A stretch of 48,318 nt of DNA, taken from Alkalibaculum sporogenes (GTDB taxonomy: Bacteria; Bacillota; Clostridia; Eubacteriales; Alkalibacteraceae). Below, piece after piece: positions 33,061 through 41,978 of the stretch (the first letter of the stretch is position 1; every line of letters begins with the position of its first letter). Made by a program: the position numbers and the translations under genes. Location: NCBI RefSeq assembly GCF_009362815.1, contig NZ_WHNX01000023.1:1-48318 (forward strand). The letters are read 5' to 3'. The notes under the pieces are model-generated. The model did not search any database. It saw only the letters and a program-made list of their open reading frames with translations, and had not been told where the DNA came from.

Positions 33061-34023
33061 ATGAAAGATCAATTTCAAAGAGAAATTAAGTATTTAAGGA
33101 TTTCTATTACTGAAAGGTGTAATTTAAAATGTATTTATTGTTCCCCTGGTGAAGGGGAAGACTGCAAAGAAGAAAAAACTAGATACCTTACACCATCTGA
33201 GATTGAGCTAGTTGTCAGATCTATGGCTAAAGTAGGAATATCTAAAGTTAGGATTACAGGTGGAGAGCCTCTCATTAGAAATGACGTATGTGAAATAATC
33301 GAGAGAGTTGCTAGTGTTTCTGGTATAGAGGATATTTCCCTAACGACTAATGGAATTAAACTAGACAAGATGGCTGAGGGATTAAAGAAGGCAGGTTTGA
33401 ATCGCTTAAATATTAGCTTAGATTCATTAAATGAAGAAAGATTTTCTTATATTACAGGTGGTGGGAAATTAAAAAACACTTTAAAGGGAATTGAAAAATC
33501 TTTAGAGTTAGGTTTACAACCTGTAAAAATCAACACAGTATTAGTAAAGGGAATCAACGATAGTGAAATAGAGTCGTTTATTGAATTGACAAAAGACAGA
33601 CCAATTGAAGTCAGATTTATAGAACTTATGCCAATAGGTAAGTTTGGGGAAGAAAATTCAGATAAAATAATTGCAAATGAACAAATTATTAAAGCGCATC
33701 CTCAATTTATATATGATGGAAAGAGTAATTGTGGACAGCCTGCTACCTATTACACAATTGAAGGATATAAAGGTAAAATAGGCTTTATTAGTCCCATGAG
33801 CCATAAATTTTGCACTACTTGTAATAGGGTAAGGCTAACTTATGATGGGCTAATAAAACCTTGTCTAGGTAATAATGGAGAAATTGATCTACTTGATACA
33901 ATTCAAAATCACCCAGAAAGATTAGATAGAGAAATAAGACAAATCATATTTAATAAGCCAAAGGGGCACAATTTTGGCAGCGATTTTTCTTCTAAGAGAA
34001 ATATGAATACTATTGGAGGTTAA
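33061..34023 (+). CDS. moaA: GTP 3',8-cyclase, MoaA
   Basis: Radical SAM enzyme of 320 residues catalysing the first step of pterin cofactor synthesis (GTP to 3',8-cyclo-GTP). The N-terminal [4Fe-4S] motif is CNLKCIYCS (residues 20-28). The C-terminal cluster motif is CTTCNRVRLTYDGLIKPCLG, and the protein ends in Gly-Gly, which is essential in characterised MoaA. The start is one base after the previous stop; part of one operon with moeA and moaC. Confidence 0.96.
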   Translation: MKDQFQREIKYLRISITERCNLKCIYCSPGEGEDCKEEKTRYLTPSEIELVVRSMAKVGISKVRITGGEPLIRNDVCEIIERVASVSGIEDISLTTNGIKLDKMAEGLKKAGLNRLNISLDSLNEERFSYITGGGKLKNTLKGIEKSLELGLQPVKINTVLVKGINDSEIESFIELTKDRPIEVRFIELMPIGKFGEENSDKIIANEQIIKAHPQFIYDGKSNCGQPATYYTIEGYKGKIGFISPMSHKFCTTCNRVRLTYDGLIKPCLGNNGEIDLLDTIQNHPERLDREIRQIIFNKPKGHNFGSDFSSKRNMNTIGG

Positions 34024-34026
34024 AAA

Positions 34027-34500
34027 ATGAGTCTTACACACATTGACGAAAAAGGAAATGCTAGAATGGTAGATGTATCTGGTAAAGAAATCACTGTTAG
34101 AGAAGCAGTGGCCGTAGGAAAGATAACCATGAAGAAAGAAACCTTACACATGATTATAGATGGAACGATGCCAAAAGGAGATGTCCTGTCTACAGCGAGA
34201 ATTGCAGGTATTATGGGCGCAAAAAAAACTTTTGAACTTATACCAATGTGTCATAACCTACCTATAGATTCAGTTAAAATAGAATTAACACATAATGAGA
34301 AATTAAAATGCATAGAAATTACTGCTATAGCAAGATGTGTGTGGAAAACAGGTATAGAAGTTGAAGCTTTAATGGCAGTATCCATAACGGCGCTAACTAT
34401 ATATGATATGTGTAAAGCAGTAGATAAAGAGATGGTAATTGGAGATATTGAACTAGTGAAAAAAACAGGTGGAAAATCTGGGATATACGAAAAAGTATAA
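34027..34500 (+). CDS. moaC: Cyclic pyranopterin monophosphate synthase, MoaC
   Basis: A 157-residue enzyme that rearranges 3',8-cyclo-GTP to cyclic pyranopterin monophosphate. Family signatures: MVDVSGKEITVREAVAVGKI, GTMPKGDVLSTARIAGI, IPMCHNLPI and ARCVWKTGIEVEALMAVSI, with a final TGGKSG. A GGAGG site precedes the ATG; only three bases separate it from moaA. Confidence 0.96.
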   Translation: MSLTHIDEKGNARMVDVSGKEITVREAVAVGKITMKKETLHMIIDGTMPKGDVLSTARIAGIMGAKKTFELIPMCHNLPIDSVKIELTHNEKLKCIEITAIARCVWKTGIEVEALMAVSITALTIYDMCKAVDKEMVIGDIELVKKTGGKSGIYEKV

Positions 34501-34545
34501 ATTCAAACGTAGGTCAGGATCCCCATTAAAAAGGAGAGAATAAAT

Positions 34546-34983
34546 ATGCCAAGAGTTACTGCAATTAATATAAGTGAAAAAAAAGGCGTCATAAAGGTGC
34601 CGATTCCAAAAGGTGAATTTGTCGTGAATTTTGGACTGAAAGAGGATGCTCATGGAGGAGATTGGCACCGTCAAGTAAGTCTATTAGCTCAAGAAAGTAT
34701 TGATAAAATGATAGCCATGGGAGTAAAAGACTTAACACCTGGAAAATTTGCTGAAAATCTCACCACAGAGGGAATAGAACTTCATACATTACCAGTAGGT
34801 ACTAAATTTGAAATCAATGGGGTACTTATGGAAGTGACTCAAATCGGAAAAGAATGTCATAAAGGATGTGCTATTAAACAACAGGTAGGCAACTGTATAA
34901 TGCCCACTGAGGGGATATTTGCAAAAGTATTAAAGCCAGGCATCATTAATCCCGGAGATGAAATAAACTTAGAAGCTAAATAG
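34546..34983 (+). CDS. MOSC domain protein
   Basis: A 145-residue single MOSC domain, a beta-barrel fold related to Moco sulfurase C-termini and thought to act in sulfur or Moco handling. The conserved Cys-containing stretch GKECHKGCAIKQQVGNCIMP (about 102-121) and the early EDAHGGDWHRQVSLL are clear. The ATG has AAGGAGAG upstream. As the last gene of the cofactor operon it may help sulfurate or bind the pterin cofactor; the reaction is unknown. Confidence 0.92.
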   Translation: MPRVTAINISEKKGVIKVPIPKGEFVVNFGLKEDAHGGDWHRQVSLLAQESIDKMIAMGVKDLTPGKFAENLTTEGIELHTLPVGTKFEINGVLMEVTQIGKECHKGCAIKQQVGNCIMPTEGIFAKVLKPGIINPGDEINLEAK

Positions 34984-35127
34984 AGCCAGATAACAACTTT
35001 ATGCTATTGATCTATAGTTTAAATGTCATTCAGAGACCAGCGAAGAATCTAAGACTAAAGAAAAATACCGCCATGTCTTTTAATAACAAATAGATATGAA
35101 CATATTGTCACCAAGGAGGTGTTTTAA

Positions 35128-37050
35128 GTGAATTTGCAAGAAGTAACAAAAGGTAAGGAATATATAATAGCATCTCATAAAAGATGCAGTTTATATCGAA
35201 TAGATGGAGAACAAAAATTTAGTTCAAAAATTATAGATCAAGGAGAGCTTTTTGAAAAGTTCGAGTCTAAAAGAGAATTGATATTAACAGCTACACCATT
35301 TATGAATCAGCTGTACAACTTTGTAAAAGGTTCAAATTTCTTTGCAATATTAACTGATGAAGAGGGTTGTGTTTTAAGTGTAATTGGAGATGAAATTATA
35401 TTATCTGAAGCATTTGACTTTAAAATGGTTCCTGGGGCTTATATGGATGAAAGAAATATTGGTACCAATGCAATGGGTACTTGTCTATTTGAGAAGAAAC
35501 CTCTACAAATTTCTGGTAATGAACATTACATAAAAGTATATCATAGATGGACTTGCTCAGCTGCTCCAATTAGGAATGCAAAGGGTGATATTATTGGTTC
35601 TCTAGATTTGACCGGCTATAGTGATAATGTTCACTCTCATACTCTTGGAATGGTAGTTGCTGCTTCAAATGCTATAGAAAAAACTTTAGAAACAAAGCAT
35701 TATGTTCAAGAGTTATCTATATCTAAAATCTATAATGAAACTATATTAGATTCTATTACACATGGTATTATAACCACAGACTTAGAGGGAAAAATAATTA
35801 CAGTAAATCATTTTGCAGCACAGATGTTTGGTTATGAAGATAAAATAATTAAGAATAAACATATCAGTGATCTAGTGAAACAATGGGATAACATAAAAAA
35901 GAGGGTTGTTTCAAAAAACAGTATTATAGATGAAGATGTTATGGTGTATTCTAATAAAAATAAACTACAATTTAATCTAAGTACATATCCTATATTAGAC
36001 AAAAATAAAAATCTAATTAATATAATATACGTATTTAGAGAGATAGTAAAAGGAAGAAAATTAGCAAATAAGATAATGGGGCACCATGCTATTTATACTT
36101 TTGACAAAATTATGGGAGAAGATGACAATTTTGTGAGGGTAATTAATTTTGCTAAGAAAATAGCTCATAGTAAGTCAAATGTTCTTATTACAGGAGATAG
36201 TGGTACTGGTAAAGAATTGTTTGCACAAGCAATACATAATTACGGAGGTCGAAGTGAAGAACCATTTGTTGCTGTAAACTGTGGTGCAATACCGAGGAAT
36301 TTAATAGAATCTGAATTATTCGGTTATGAGGCAGGAGCCTTCACAGGCGCGAAGACTAGTGGCATGCCAGGAAAATTCGAAATTGCAGATGGAGGAACTA
36401 TCTTCTTAGACGAAATAGGTGAGATGCCTATAGATTTACAAACACGATTATTGAGAACAATTGAAGAAGGCACTATAAGTAGGGTGGGTAGTGTAAAAGA
36501 TATTGTAGTCTCAGTACGTGTAATTGCCGCAACTAATAAAAATTTAAATAGTGAAGTTGAAAAAGGTAATTTTAGGAAAGATTTGTTTTATAGGCTTAAT
36601 GTGCTCCCATTAAGGCTACCATCACTTAATGAGAGAAGAGGAGATATCGAGTTATTAATTGAATTTTTTATGATTAGAGTGACGAAAAGGCTAAATATGA
36701 AGTCTGTTAATATATCTAAGAAACATATGGACTTATTAAAGAATTATGATTGGCCTGGAAATGTAAGGGAATTAGAGAATTTTGTAGAACTAATGGTGAA
36801 TAACGAATCTTTTACAGAAAATTATTTTAAAGATAGTATAACCAGCAATACCTCTAGTAAGCCAAAAGATTGTACTGTTTTGGAATGTGAAGACGCAATT
36901 TTAAGCTTAGAGGAAGTTGAACGTGAATATATAACTAAAGTTCTAAATAATTATAATGGAAATATTACAATAAGTGCTAAAGTTTTAGGCATTGGTAGAA
37001 ATACATTGTATAGAAAAATAGAAGCCTATAATATTGCTGTTTCACAATAG
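35128..37050 (+). CDS. Sigma-54-dependent transcriptional activator (AcoR-like)
   Basis: An enhancer-binding protein of 640 residues. An N-terminal GAF-like sensor (about 60-200, with NIGTNAMGTCLFEKKPLQI) is followed by a PAS domain (about 205-310) and the AAA+ domain (about 330-560), with Walker A TGDSGTGKELFAQAIH, the sigma-54 contact loop GAFTGAK and Walker B GGTIFLDEIGEMP. The C-terminal Fis-type helix-turn-helix contains NITISAKVLGIGRNTLYRKI. The start is GTG behind AAGGAGGTG. Directly downstream lie a -24/-12 promoter and the aor gene, so it probably activates aor. rpoN lies 5 kb on. The signal sensed (possibly an aldehyde, amino-acid product, or redox) is not readable. Confidence 0.95.
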   Translation: MNLQEVTKGKEYIIASHKRCSLYRIDGEQKFSSKIIDQGELFEKFESKRELILTATPFMNQLYNFVKGSNFFAILTDEEGCVLSVIGDEIILSEAFDFKMVPGAYMDERNIGTNAMGTCLFEKKPLQISGNEHYIKVYHRWTCSAAPIRNAKGDIIGSLDLTGYSDNVHSHTLGMVVAASNAIEKTLETKHYVQELSISKIYNETILDSITHGIITTDLEGKIITVNHFAAQMFGYEDKIIKNKHISDLVKQWDNIKKRVVSKNSIIDEDVMVYSNKNKLQFNLSTYPILDKNKNLINIIYVFREIVKGRKLANKIMGHHAIYTFDKIMGEDDNFVRVINFAKKIAHSKSNVLITGDSGTGKELFAQAIHNYGGRSEEPFVAVNCGAIPRNLIESELFGYEAGAFTGAKTSGMPGKFEIADGGTIFLDEIGEMPIDLQTRLLRTIEEGTISRVGSVKDIVVSVRVIAATNKNLNSEVEKGNFRKDLFYRLNVLPLRLPSLNERRGDIELLIEFFMIRVTKRLNMKSVNISKKHMDLLKNYDWPGNVRELENFVELMVNNESFTENYFKDSITSNTSSKPKDCTVLECEDAILSLEEVEREYITKVLNNYNGNITISAKVLGIGRNTLYRKIEAYNIAVSQ

Positions 37051-37056
37051 AACACT

Positions 37057-37102
37057 GTATCATTATGGCGCAGATAACGATGCACAAAAAGTATCATAAT
37101 TG
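37057..37102 (+). promoter_or_regulatory. Candidate activator sites upstream of aor
   Basis: A near-direct repeat GTATCATTATGG (37057-37068) and GTATCATAATTG (37091-37102), 34 bases apart, lies about 80-125 bases before the predicted sigma-54 transcription start. That position fits an enhancer for the neighbouring activator. It also precedes the terminator at 37124. The assignment is by position and repetition only. Confidence 0.4.
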
Positions 37103-37123
37103 AACAGTAAGTCCTTGTAATTT

Positions 37124-37151
37124 AAAAACCTCTTGATATAAGAGGTTTTTA
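37124..37151 (+). terminator. Terminator after the activator gene
   Basis: AAAAACCTCTT-gatat-AAGAGGTTTTT, an 11-base perfect stem ending in a T run, six bases before the GG of the sigma-54 promoter; it isolates aor transcription from the activator gene. Confidence 0.9.
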
Positions 37152-37156
37152 TTGTT

Positions 37157-37170
37157 GGCATAAGAATTGC
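37157..37170 (+). promoter_or_regulatory. Sigma-54 (-24/-12) promoter of aor
   Basis: TTGGCATAAGAATTGCT contains the invariant GG (37157-37158) and GC (37169-37170) separated by exactly ten bases, with the flanking TTGGCA and TTGCT of the consensus. Transcription would start near 37182, about 27 bases before the aor ATG. The activator gene lies upstream and rpoN downstream. Confidence 0.85.
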
Positions 37171-37208
37171 TAACAAGTATAGTAATACAAATAAAAGGGG
37201 GATTAACT

Positions 37209-39029
37209 ATGCAAGGTTATAATGGAAAAATACTTAGAATCAATTTAACTACTCAATCAGTTAAAACTGAACCATTAGATTTAGTACAAGCTCAAAAATT
37301 TATAGGTGGAAGAGGTCTCGGTTCTAAAATATTAATGGATGAAATTGACGCGAATATAGATCCACTAAGTCCTGAGAATAAGCTTATTTTTGTTACAGGA
37401 CCTTTAACAGGTACAGCTACACCTACAGGTGGAAGGTACATGGTAGTTACAAAATCACCTTTAACTGGTACCGTAGCTAGTTCGAATTCAGGTGGATATT
37501 GGGGAGCGGAGCTGAAATTTGCAGGATATGATGCGATTATCTTAGAGGGTAAAGCTGATAAACCGGTATACATAAATATTGAAGATGAAAAGGTTGAAAT
37601 AAAAGATGCATCTAGTCTTTGGGGAAAAGTAGTTTCAGAGACAACTACAGAACTTGAAAGAATACATGGTTCAAAGGTAAGAGTATCAACTATAGGGCCT
37701 GGTGGAGAAAAACTATCTAAAATGGCTTCTATTATGAACGAAAAAAGCAGAGCAGCAGGGCGTTCTGGTGTTGGAGCTGTAATGGGGTCAAAAAACCTTA
37801 AAGCTATTGTTGTAAGAGGAAGTCATAAAGTAGAAATAGCAAATCCAGAAAAATTAAAAGAGGTATTTTCACGTTGTTTGAGTCAAATAAAAGAGAATGG
37901 TGTAACTGGTCAAGGGTTGCCAGCTTATGGAACAGCAGTACTAGTAAATATACTCAATGAAAACGGTGCATTACCTACAAATAACTTTCAAACAAGTTTA
38001 TTTGAAAAAGCTGATGATATTAGCGGTGAGACTATGGCAGAAAAATTCCTAACAAAAAAAGAAGCATGTTTTCGATGTCCAATAGCATGTGGAAGAGTAT
38101 GTGATATGGACGGTGTTGAAGTTGCAGGTCCTGAGTATGAAACATTATGGAGTTTTGGATCAGATTGTGGCGTTTCTGATTTAGGTGAGATTATAAAGGC
38201 CAACAACTGGTGTAATGAACTTGGAATAGATACTATATCAGTAGGAGCAACTATTGCAGCAGCAATGGAACTATACCAAAGAGGTTATATTAAAAAAGAG
38301 GATTTAGGTGATGGTCCAGAGTTGATATGGGGCAATGCTGAAGCTGTAGTTGAATGGACAAAGAGAATTGGACTTGCACAGGGACTAGGAGCTAAGATGG
38401 CAGAGGGGTCATATCGACTTTGCGAGATGTTCGGTGCACCAGAACTTTCAATGACTGTTAAAAAGCAAGAATTACCTGCTTATGATCCAAGAGGGATACA
38501 AGGTCAAGGTATTAGTTACGCAACATCAAACAGAGGTGGGTGTCATGTGAGAGGTTACATGATTTCTCCAGAAATATTAGGATTACCAGAGAAACTCGAT
38601 AGATTTTCACTTGAAGGCAAATCAGAGTGGGCAAAATTATTTCAAGATTTTACTGCAGGTATAGATTCTGTAGGATTGTGTTTATTTACTTCTTTTGCAA
38701 TGGGAGCAGATGATTATGCAGATTTATATAATGCTGTATGTGGCACTGAAATAACTGGAAATGATTTTGTTCAAGCAGGAGAAAGAATTTGGAATATTGA
38801 AAAAATATTTAACCTAAACGCGGGGATAGATTCTTCTCAAGACACTCTTCCTAAGAGATTGTTAAAAGACGAAATTCCTGAAGGACCATCAAAAGGATGG
38901 GTTACTAGATTAGATATATTACTACCAGAGTATTATATAGCTAGAGGTTGGGATCAACTAGGGATACCTACAAGTACAAAATTAGAAGAATTAGGTATAG
39001 ATTCGAAGCTAGATTCTACTAAAGTATAG
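37209..39029 (+). CDS. aor: Aldehyde:ferredoxin oxidoreductase (tungsten enzyme)
   Basis: A 606-residue oxidoreductase interconverting aldehydes and carboxylic acids with ferredoxin as partner; tungsten bis-pterin plus one [4Fe-4S] cluster. The N-terminal domain begins MQGYNGKILRINLTTQSVK and contains IGGRGLGSKIL, TGTATPTGGRYMVVTKSPLT and SSNSGGYWGAELKFAGYDAI. The cluster motif is CFRCPIAC (about 300-307), followed by VAGPEYETLWSFGSDCG. The later pterin-binding DSVGLC supplies the fourth Cys. The start at 37209 has AAAAGGGGG upstream; the open frame to 37167 runs into the sigma-54 promoter. The terminator at 39087 follows, then a MoaD-like gene. Confidence 0.96.
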   Translation: MQGYNGKILRINLTTQSVKTEPLDLVQAQKFIGGRGLGSKILMDEIDANIDPLSPENKLIFVTGPLTGTATPTGGRYMVVTKSPLTGTVASSNSGGYWGAELKFAGYDAIILEGKADKPVYINIEDEKVEIKDASSLWGKVVSETTTELERIHGSKVRVSTIGPGGEKLSKMASIMNEKSRAAGRSGVGAVMGSKNLKAIVVRGSHKVEIANPEKLKEVFSRCLSQIKENGVTGQGLPAYGTAVLVNILNENGALPTNNFQTSLFEKADDISGETMAEKFLTKKEACFRCPIACGRVCDMDGVEVAGPEYETLWSFGSDCGVSDLGEIIKANNWCNELGIDTISVGATIAAAMELYQRGYIKKEDLGDGPELIWGNAEAVVEWTKRIGLAQGLGAKMAEGSYRLCEMFGAPELSMTVKKQELPAYDPRGIQGQGISYATSNRGGCHVRGYMISPEILGLPEKLDRFSLEGKSEWAKLFQDFTAGIDSVGLCLFTSFAMGADDYADLYNAVCGTEITGNDFVQAGERIWNIEKIFNLNAGIDSSQDTLPKRLLKDEIPEGPSKGWVTRLDILLPEYYIARGWDQLGIPTSTKLEELGIDSKLDSTKV

Positions 39030-39086
39030 TATTTATCTCTAGATAAGAGAAACATAGTTAGAACTATCAAAGTTGATATTTAATAT

Positions 39087-39120
39087 AGCAAAATAAGGGT
39101 TTGATTACCCTTATTTTGCT
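39087..39120 (+). terminator. Terminator-like hairpin between aor and the MoaD-like gene
   Basis: AGCAAAATAAGGGT-ttgatt-ACCCTTATTTTGCT, a perfect 14-base stem, 57 bases after aor. The T stretch lies within the stem (TTATTTTGCT), so it may act as a partial terminator or as mRNA 3' stabilisation. Confidence 0.7.
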
Positions 39121-39232
39121 ATAATTATAATAAAGATATTGAGTCAAAGGAATGCTGTAGACATTTTGAGTCTGCGTAAATATTGGACTCTGAGAAGTGT
39201 GCTTCTACGGTTTAATTGAGAGGTGATATAAG

Positions 39233-39457
39233 ATGAACATTACAGTAAAATTTTTTGCAACATTTAGAAGAGGCAGAGAAAAAATAGTGAATATTGAAGT
39301 TGAACGAGGTAGTACAGTTAAGGAAGTCTTAGATATAGTTAAAATAGAGGTTGACGAAATTGCAATATTATTAGTAAATGGTAGAGACGGCACTATAGCA
39401 CAACTGTTAAACGATGGAGATACATTGTCACTATTTCCACCTGTAGGAGGAGGATGA
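39233..39457 (+). CDS. MoaD/ThiS-family sulfur carrier
   Basis: A 74-residue beta-grasp protein ending PPVGGG, with the Gly-Gly C-terminus that is adenylated and thiocarboxylated. The opening MNITVKFFATFRRGREK is typical of MoaD-type rather than ThiS-type carriers. MoaD-like genes beside aor are recurrent, so it likely supplies sulfur for the pterin dithiolene. A GAGAGGTGA site precedes the ATG. The catalytic partner MoaE was not seen in the window. Confidence 0.9.
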   Translation: MNITVKFFATFRRGREKIVNIEVERGSTVKEVLDIVKIEVDEIAILLVNGRDGTIAQLLNDGDTLSLFPPVGGG

Positions 39458-39481
39458 TTTTTACTTCAATAAATTGTTATA

Positions 39482-39904
39482 TTAATTGCGACTATCAAAA
39501 ATAACTAAATCTAGAAAGTCATGTGCTTTTTCAAATAGCAATCCTGTGAAAAACCATACTGGTATAAAATACAAGGTAATGAGACCGTAGACGGAGCCTT
39601 GGCCTGTATAATTCCATGGACATGCACCTAAGATTAAGTTGAGAATAAATCCAGTAATAAATTCAATAGCAAAAATTATTACCATGTAAATTGAGCCTCT
39701 AACTATAATATTATGTTCTCGTATTTCATTATGAACAGGTTCTAAGAAAACTGCTAACCCGTATATAAAGAACATCCAAATACTTGAGTAACCAGCCATT
39801 GTAATGTCTGAAGCTAATAGTGAACAAAAACCAGTCCAAAAAATTTCCAGACATATTCCTAATAAACCATAAATAGCATACTTGTGTAAAACTGTGTTTT
39901 TCAT
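39482..39904 (-). CDS. Small membrane protein, PF06541-like
   Basis: A 140-residue integral membrane protein with four hydrophobic segments. The pattern YGLLGICLEIFWTG, MFFIYGLAVFLEPVH, GACPWNYTGQGSVYGLITLYFIPVWF and a final AHDF resembles the 'putative ABC-transporter type IV/CmpB' family (PF06541). Function unknown. It runs convergently to the MoaD-like gene, with 25 bases between the stops. Confidence 0.65.
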   Translation of the reverse strand: MKNTVLHKYAIYGLLGICLEIFWTGFCSLLASDITMAGYSSIWMFFIYGLAVFLEPVHNEIREHNIIVRGSIYMVIIFAIEFITGFILNLILGACPWNYTGQGSVYGLITLYFIPVWFFTGLLFEKAHDFLDLVIFDSRN

Positions 39905-40026
39905 AGGATTATTATTCTGTAGATACTTATTAGATATGTACTTTATTTTTTACCAATAATAATTCCAAATTTAAGCAGTCAATAAAAACTTTCCGTAGGT
40001 AATAATAAAGTATGGAGGTTTTTATT

Positions 40027-40614
40027 ATGAATAAAGATGTAAAAATAGAGTATTTAAGTAAGCTTAGTAAGTTGAATGGATTAAATTATCTTATAGCAAT
40101 GATTTTATTTGGCGCTGCTCCAACAATTAAATATATTAAACCATCTAATCTTATTACCATAAGTACAAAATTTAATATGTTAGAATTATGGTTGCAAAAG
40201 AAAGAGTTAATATGTGATTATCTAAATTTGAGGTATCTTTCGCTAAGAGAGGATACTCATAGTCATACCATATTGTTCTTTAATCCTAAAGTACTGAGTA
40301 ATCATTTGCTTCAAGACGAAAACAATTTCTATCTAAGTCAGTATGGATACAATATAGAGTTTAAATATCAGTTAGAAAAATTAAAGGCTAACTTTAATAA
40401 GAAATTTCCTCATGAAATAGGCGTATTTTTAGGTATACCGCCAATGGATGTGGAAGGATTCACTAGAAATAATGGTAAAAATTATTTGTTAAATAGTTAT
40501 TGGAAAGTATATTGTAATTTGAAAGAAGCCTTAAAATTATTTGATAAATTTGACCAAGCGAGAATTGAATCTATACACTATATTGATAAGAGTAAAGATC
40601 ATTTTATAAAGTAA
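40027..40614 (+). CDS. DUF3793-like protein
   Basis: A 195-residue soluble protein. The segment FPHEIGVFLGIPPMDVEGFT followed by YWKVYCNLKEALKLFDKFDQ is characteristic of DUF3793 proteins of Clostridia, which are often encoded near redox or metal genes. The ATG at 40027 has TGGAGG upstream and is preferred to the ATG at 40012, which lies within that site. The family's role is unknown. Confidence 0.75.
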   Translation: MNKDVKIEYLSKLSKLNGLNYLIAMILFGAAPTIKYIKPSNLITISTKFNMLELWLQKKELICDYLNLRYLSLREDTHSHTILFFNPKVLSNHLLQDENNFYLSQYGYNIEFKYQLEKLKANFNKKFPHEIGVFLGIPPMDVEGFTRNNGKNYLLNSYWKVYCNLKEALKLFDKFDQARIESIHYIDKSKDHFIK

Positions 40615-40718
40615 ATTGTAACTATAAATTTACAAGATGTCTATAACTAATGGGAGCTACTGTGTTATTATAGTGATAAATTGCAATTTATTAATTGGGA
40701 AAATTAGGTGATTAACTT

Positions 40719-41870
40719 ATGTTAGATATTGGTATACTAGCTACTATTGGAACGCCTTACTTGGCTGTCATTCCTTCTATAGTGACTTCATACATTATAT
40801 ACAAGAGAAAAATTCCGATTATTTTGAATCCATTTAACCTTGGAATGATATTGTTGTTTTTTTGGTCATTCTATTCTGGATTGATAAATAAATCAACATA
40901 TTCTACCTTGGGATCTTTTGGAATATTAATGTTTTTAAGCTTGAATATATATTTACAACATATACTATCAAGTGAAAGTAAAGTAGAAGTTTTTTTATTG
41001 AAAGTATGGAAGTATTCTCTTATAGCAGGTGTCTTAGGAATAGTTGAGAAAATAGCTTCTCTATTTTATGATATGACATGGATATCTGATTTGTTTTATA
41101 AAGGACCTTATATTCCATCAATAGAAAATTATAGGATTTATAGCACTTTTGGTAATCCTAATGTCGCTGGCGCATGGTTTGCGGCCATGGTTTTATTAAG
41201 CTTCTACTTGTTTGAACAGTCTACAGACAAAAATAGGATTACACGTTTAATAAGTATAGTAGTATTTATACTTGCTCTAATTTCAACTGGGTCAAGAGGG
41301 GCGACCTTAGGCTTAGAGTTTGCAATATTAGTGTATGCTATTTTTATGAAAAATAAAAAAAGTAGAGTATTACTTATATGTACTTTTGGAATTGTACTAA
41401 TGCTAGCATTACTATCACCAGAGATTAATCACTCTCTAAATAGTAGGGATGATATTTGGTTACAATCTATAAATCTGTTTTTACAAAAACCATTAACAGG
41501 TTTTGGTATGTTTGGTATACTCGATAATATACAAAAAACTCACTCACATAATATATGGATAAGTATGCTTGCCATGTTTGGTATTGTAGGTTTTGGTTTA
41601 TATCTATGGATTAAATTATATATATTTAAATCATTTATAATGCTATACCGACAAGGAATAAAATCACTTCCACTTTTAGCTTCTATTCAAGCATTAGTAA
41701 TTGGTCACGGAGTAGTAGACTTTGTTATGATGACACCTCAAGGTGGTTTAATATTCTTTGCCACATCATCTATTATAATAGGATTATCAAAAAAATATGC
41801 AGTATACCCCGAATTAGTATTTGAAGATATGGGTTACTATAGAAGATTAAATTATAAAAAAAATCAATAA
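40719..41870 (+). CDS. O-antigen ligase/polymerase-like membrane protein
   Basis: A 383-residue protein with about ten membrane helices and the Wzy_C/O-antigen ligase features: FGNPNVAGAWFAAMVLLSFY, STGSRGATLGLEFAIL and, in the large loop, LNSRDDIWLQSINLFLQKPLTGFGMFGI with HSHNIWISMLAMFGIVGFGL. It probably joins or polymerises glycans at the outer face of the membrane. No glycosyltransferase lies nearby, so the substrate is unclear. AGGTG precedes the ATG. Confidence 0.85.
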   Translation: MLDIGILATIGTPYLAVIPSIVTSYIIYKRKIPIILNPFNLGMILLFFWSFYSGLINKSTYSTLGSFGILMFLSLNIYLQHILSSESKVEVFLLKVWKYSLIAGVLGIVEKIASLFYDMTWISDLFYKGPYIPSIENYRIYSTFGNPNVAGAWFAAMVLLSFYLFEQSTDKNRITRLISIVVFILALISTGSRGATLGLEFAILVYAIFMKNKKSRVLLICTFGIVLMLALLSPEINHSLNSRDDIWLQSINLFLQKPLTGFGMFGILDNIQKTHSHNIWISMLAMFGIVGFGLYLWIKLYIFKSFIMLYRQGIKSLPLLASIQALVIGHGVVDFVMMTPQGGLIFFATSSIIIGLSKKYAVYPELVFEDMGYYRRLNYKKNQ

Positions 41871-41978
41871 ATATATTATAACGAATAATTATAGAATTGC
41901 TATTAGTTAACACTGTTTTATTACCTTATCATGTTATATAATAAAGATATTATAATAATTTGTAGATGAGGTAATGTT

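Noticed and set aside
37167-37208. Upstream start for aor
   Set aside because: It would begin inside the -12 element of the sigma-54 promoter; the family N-terminus and the AAAAGGGGG site are at 37209.
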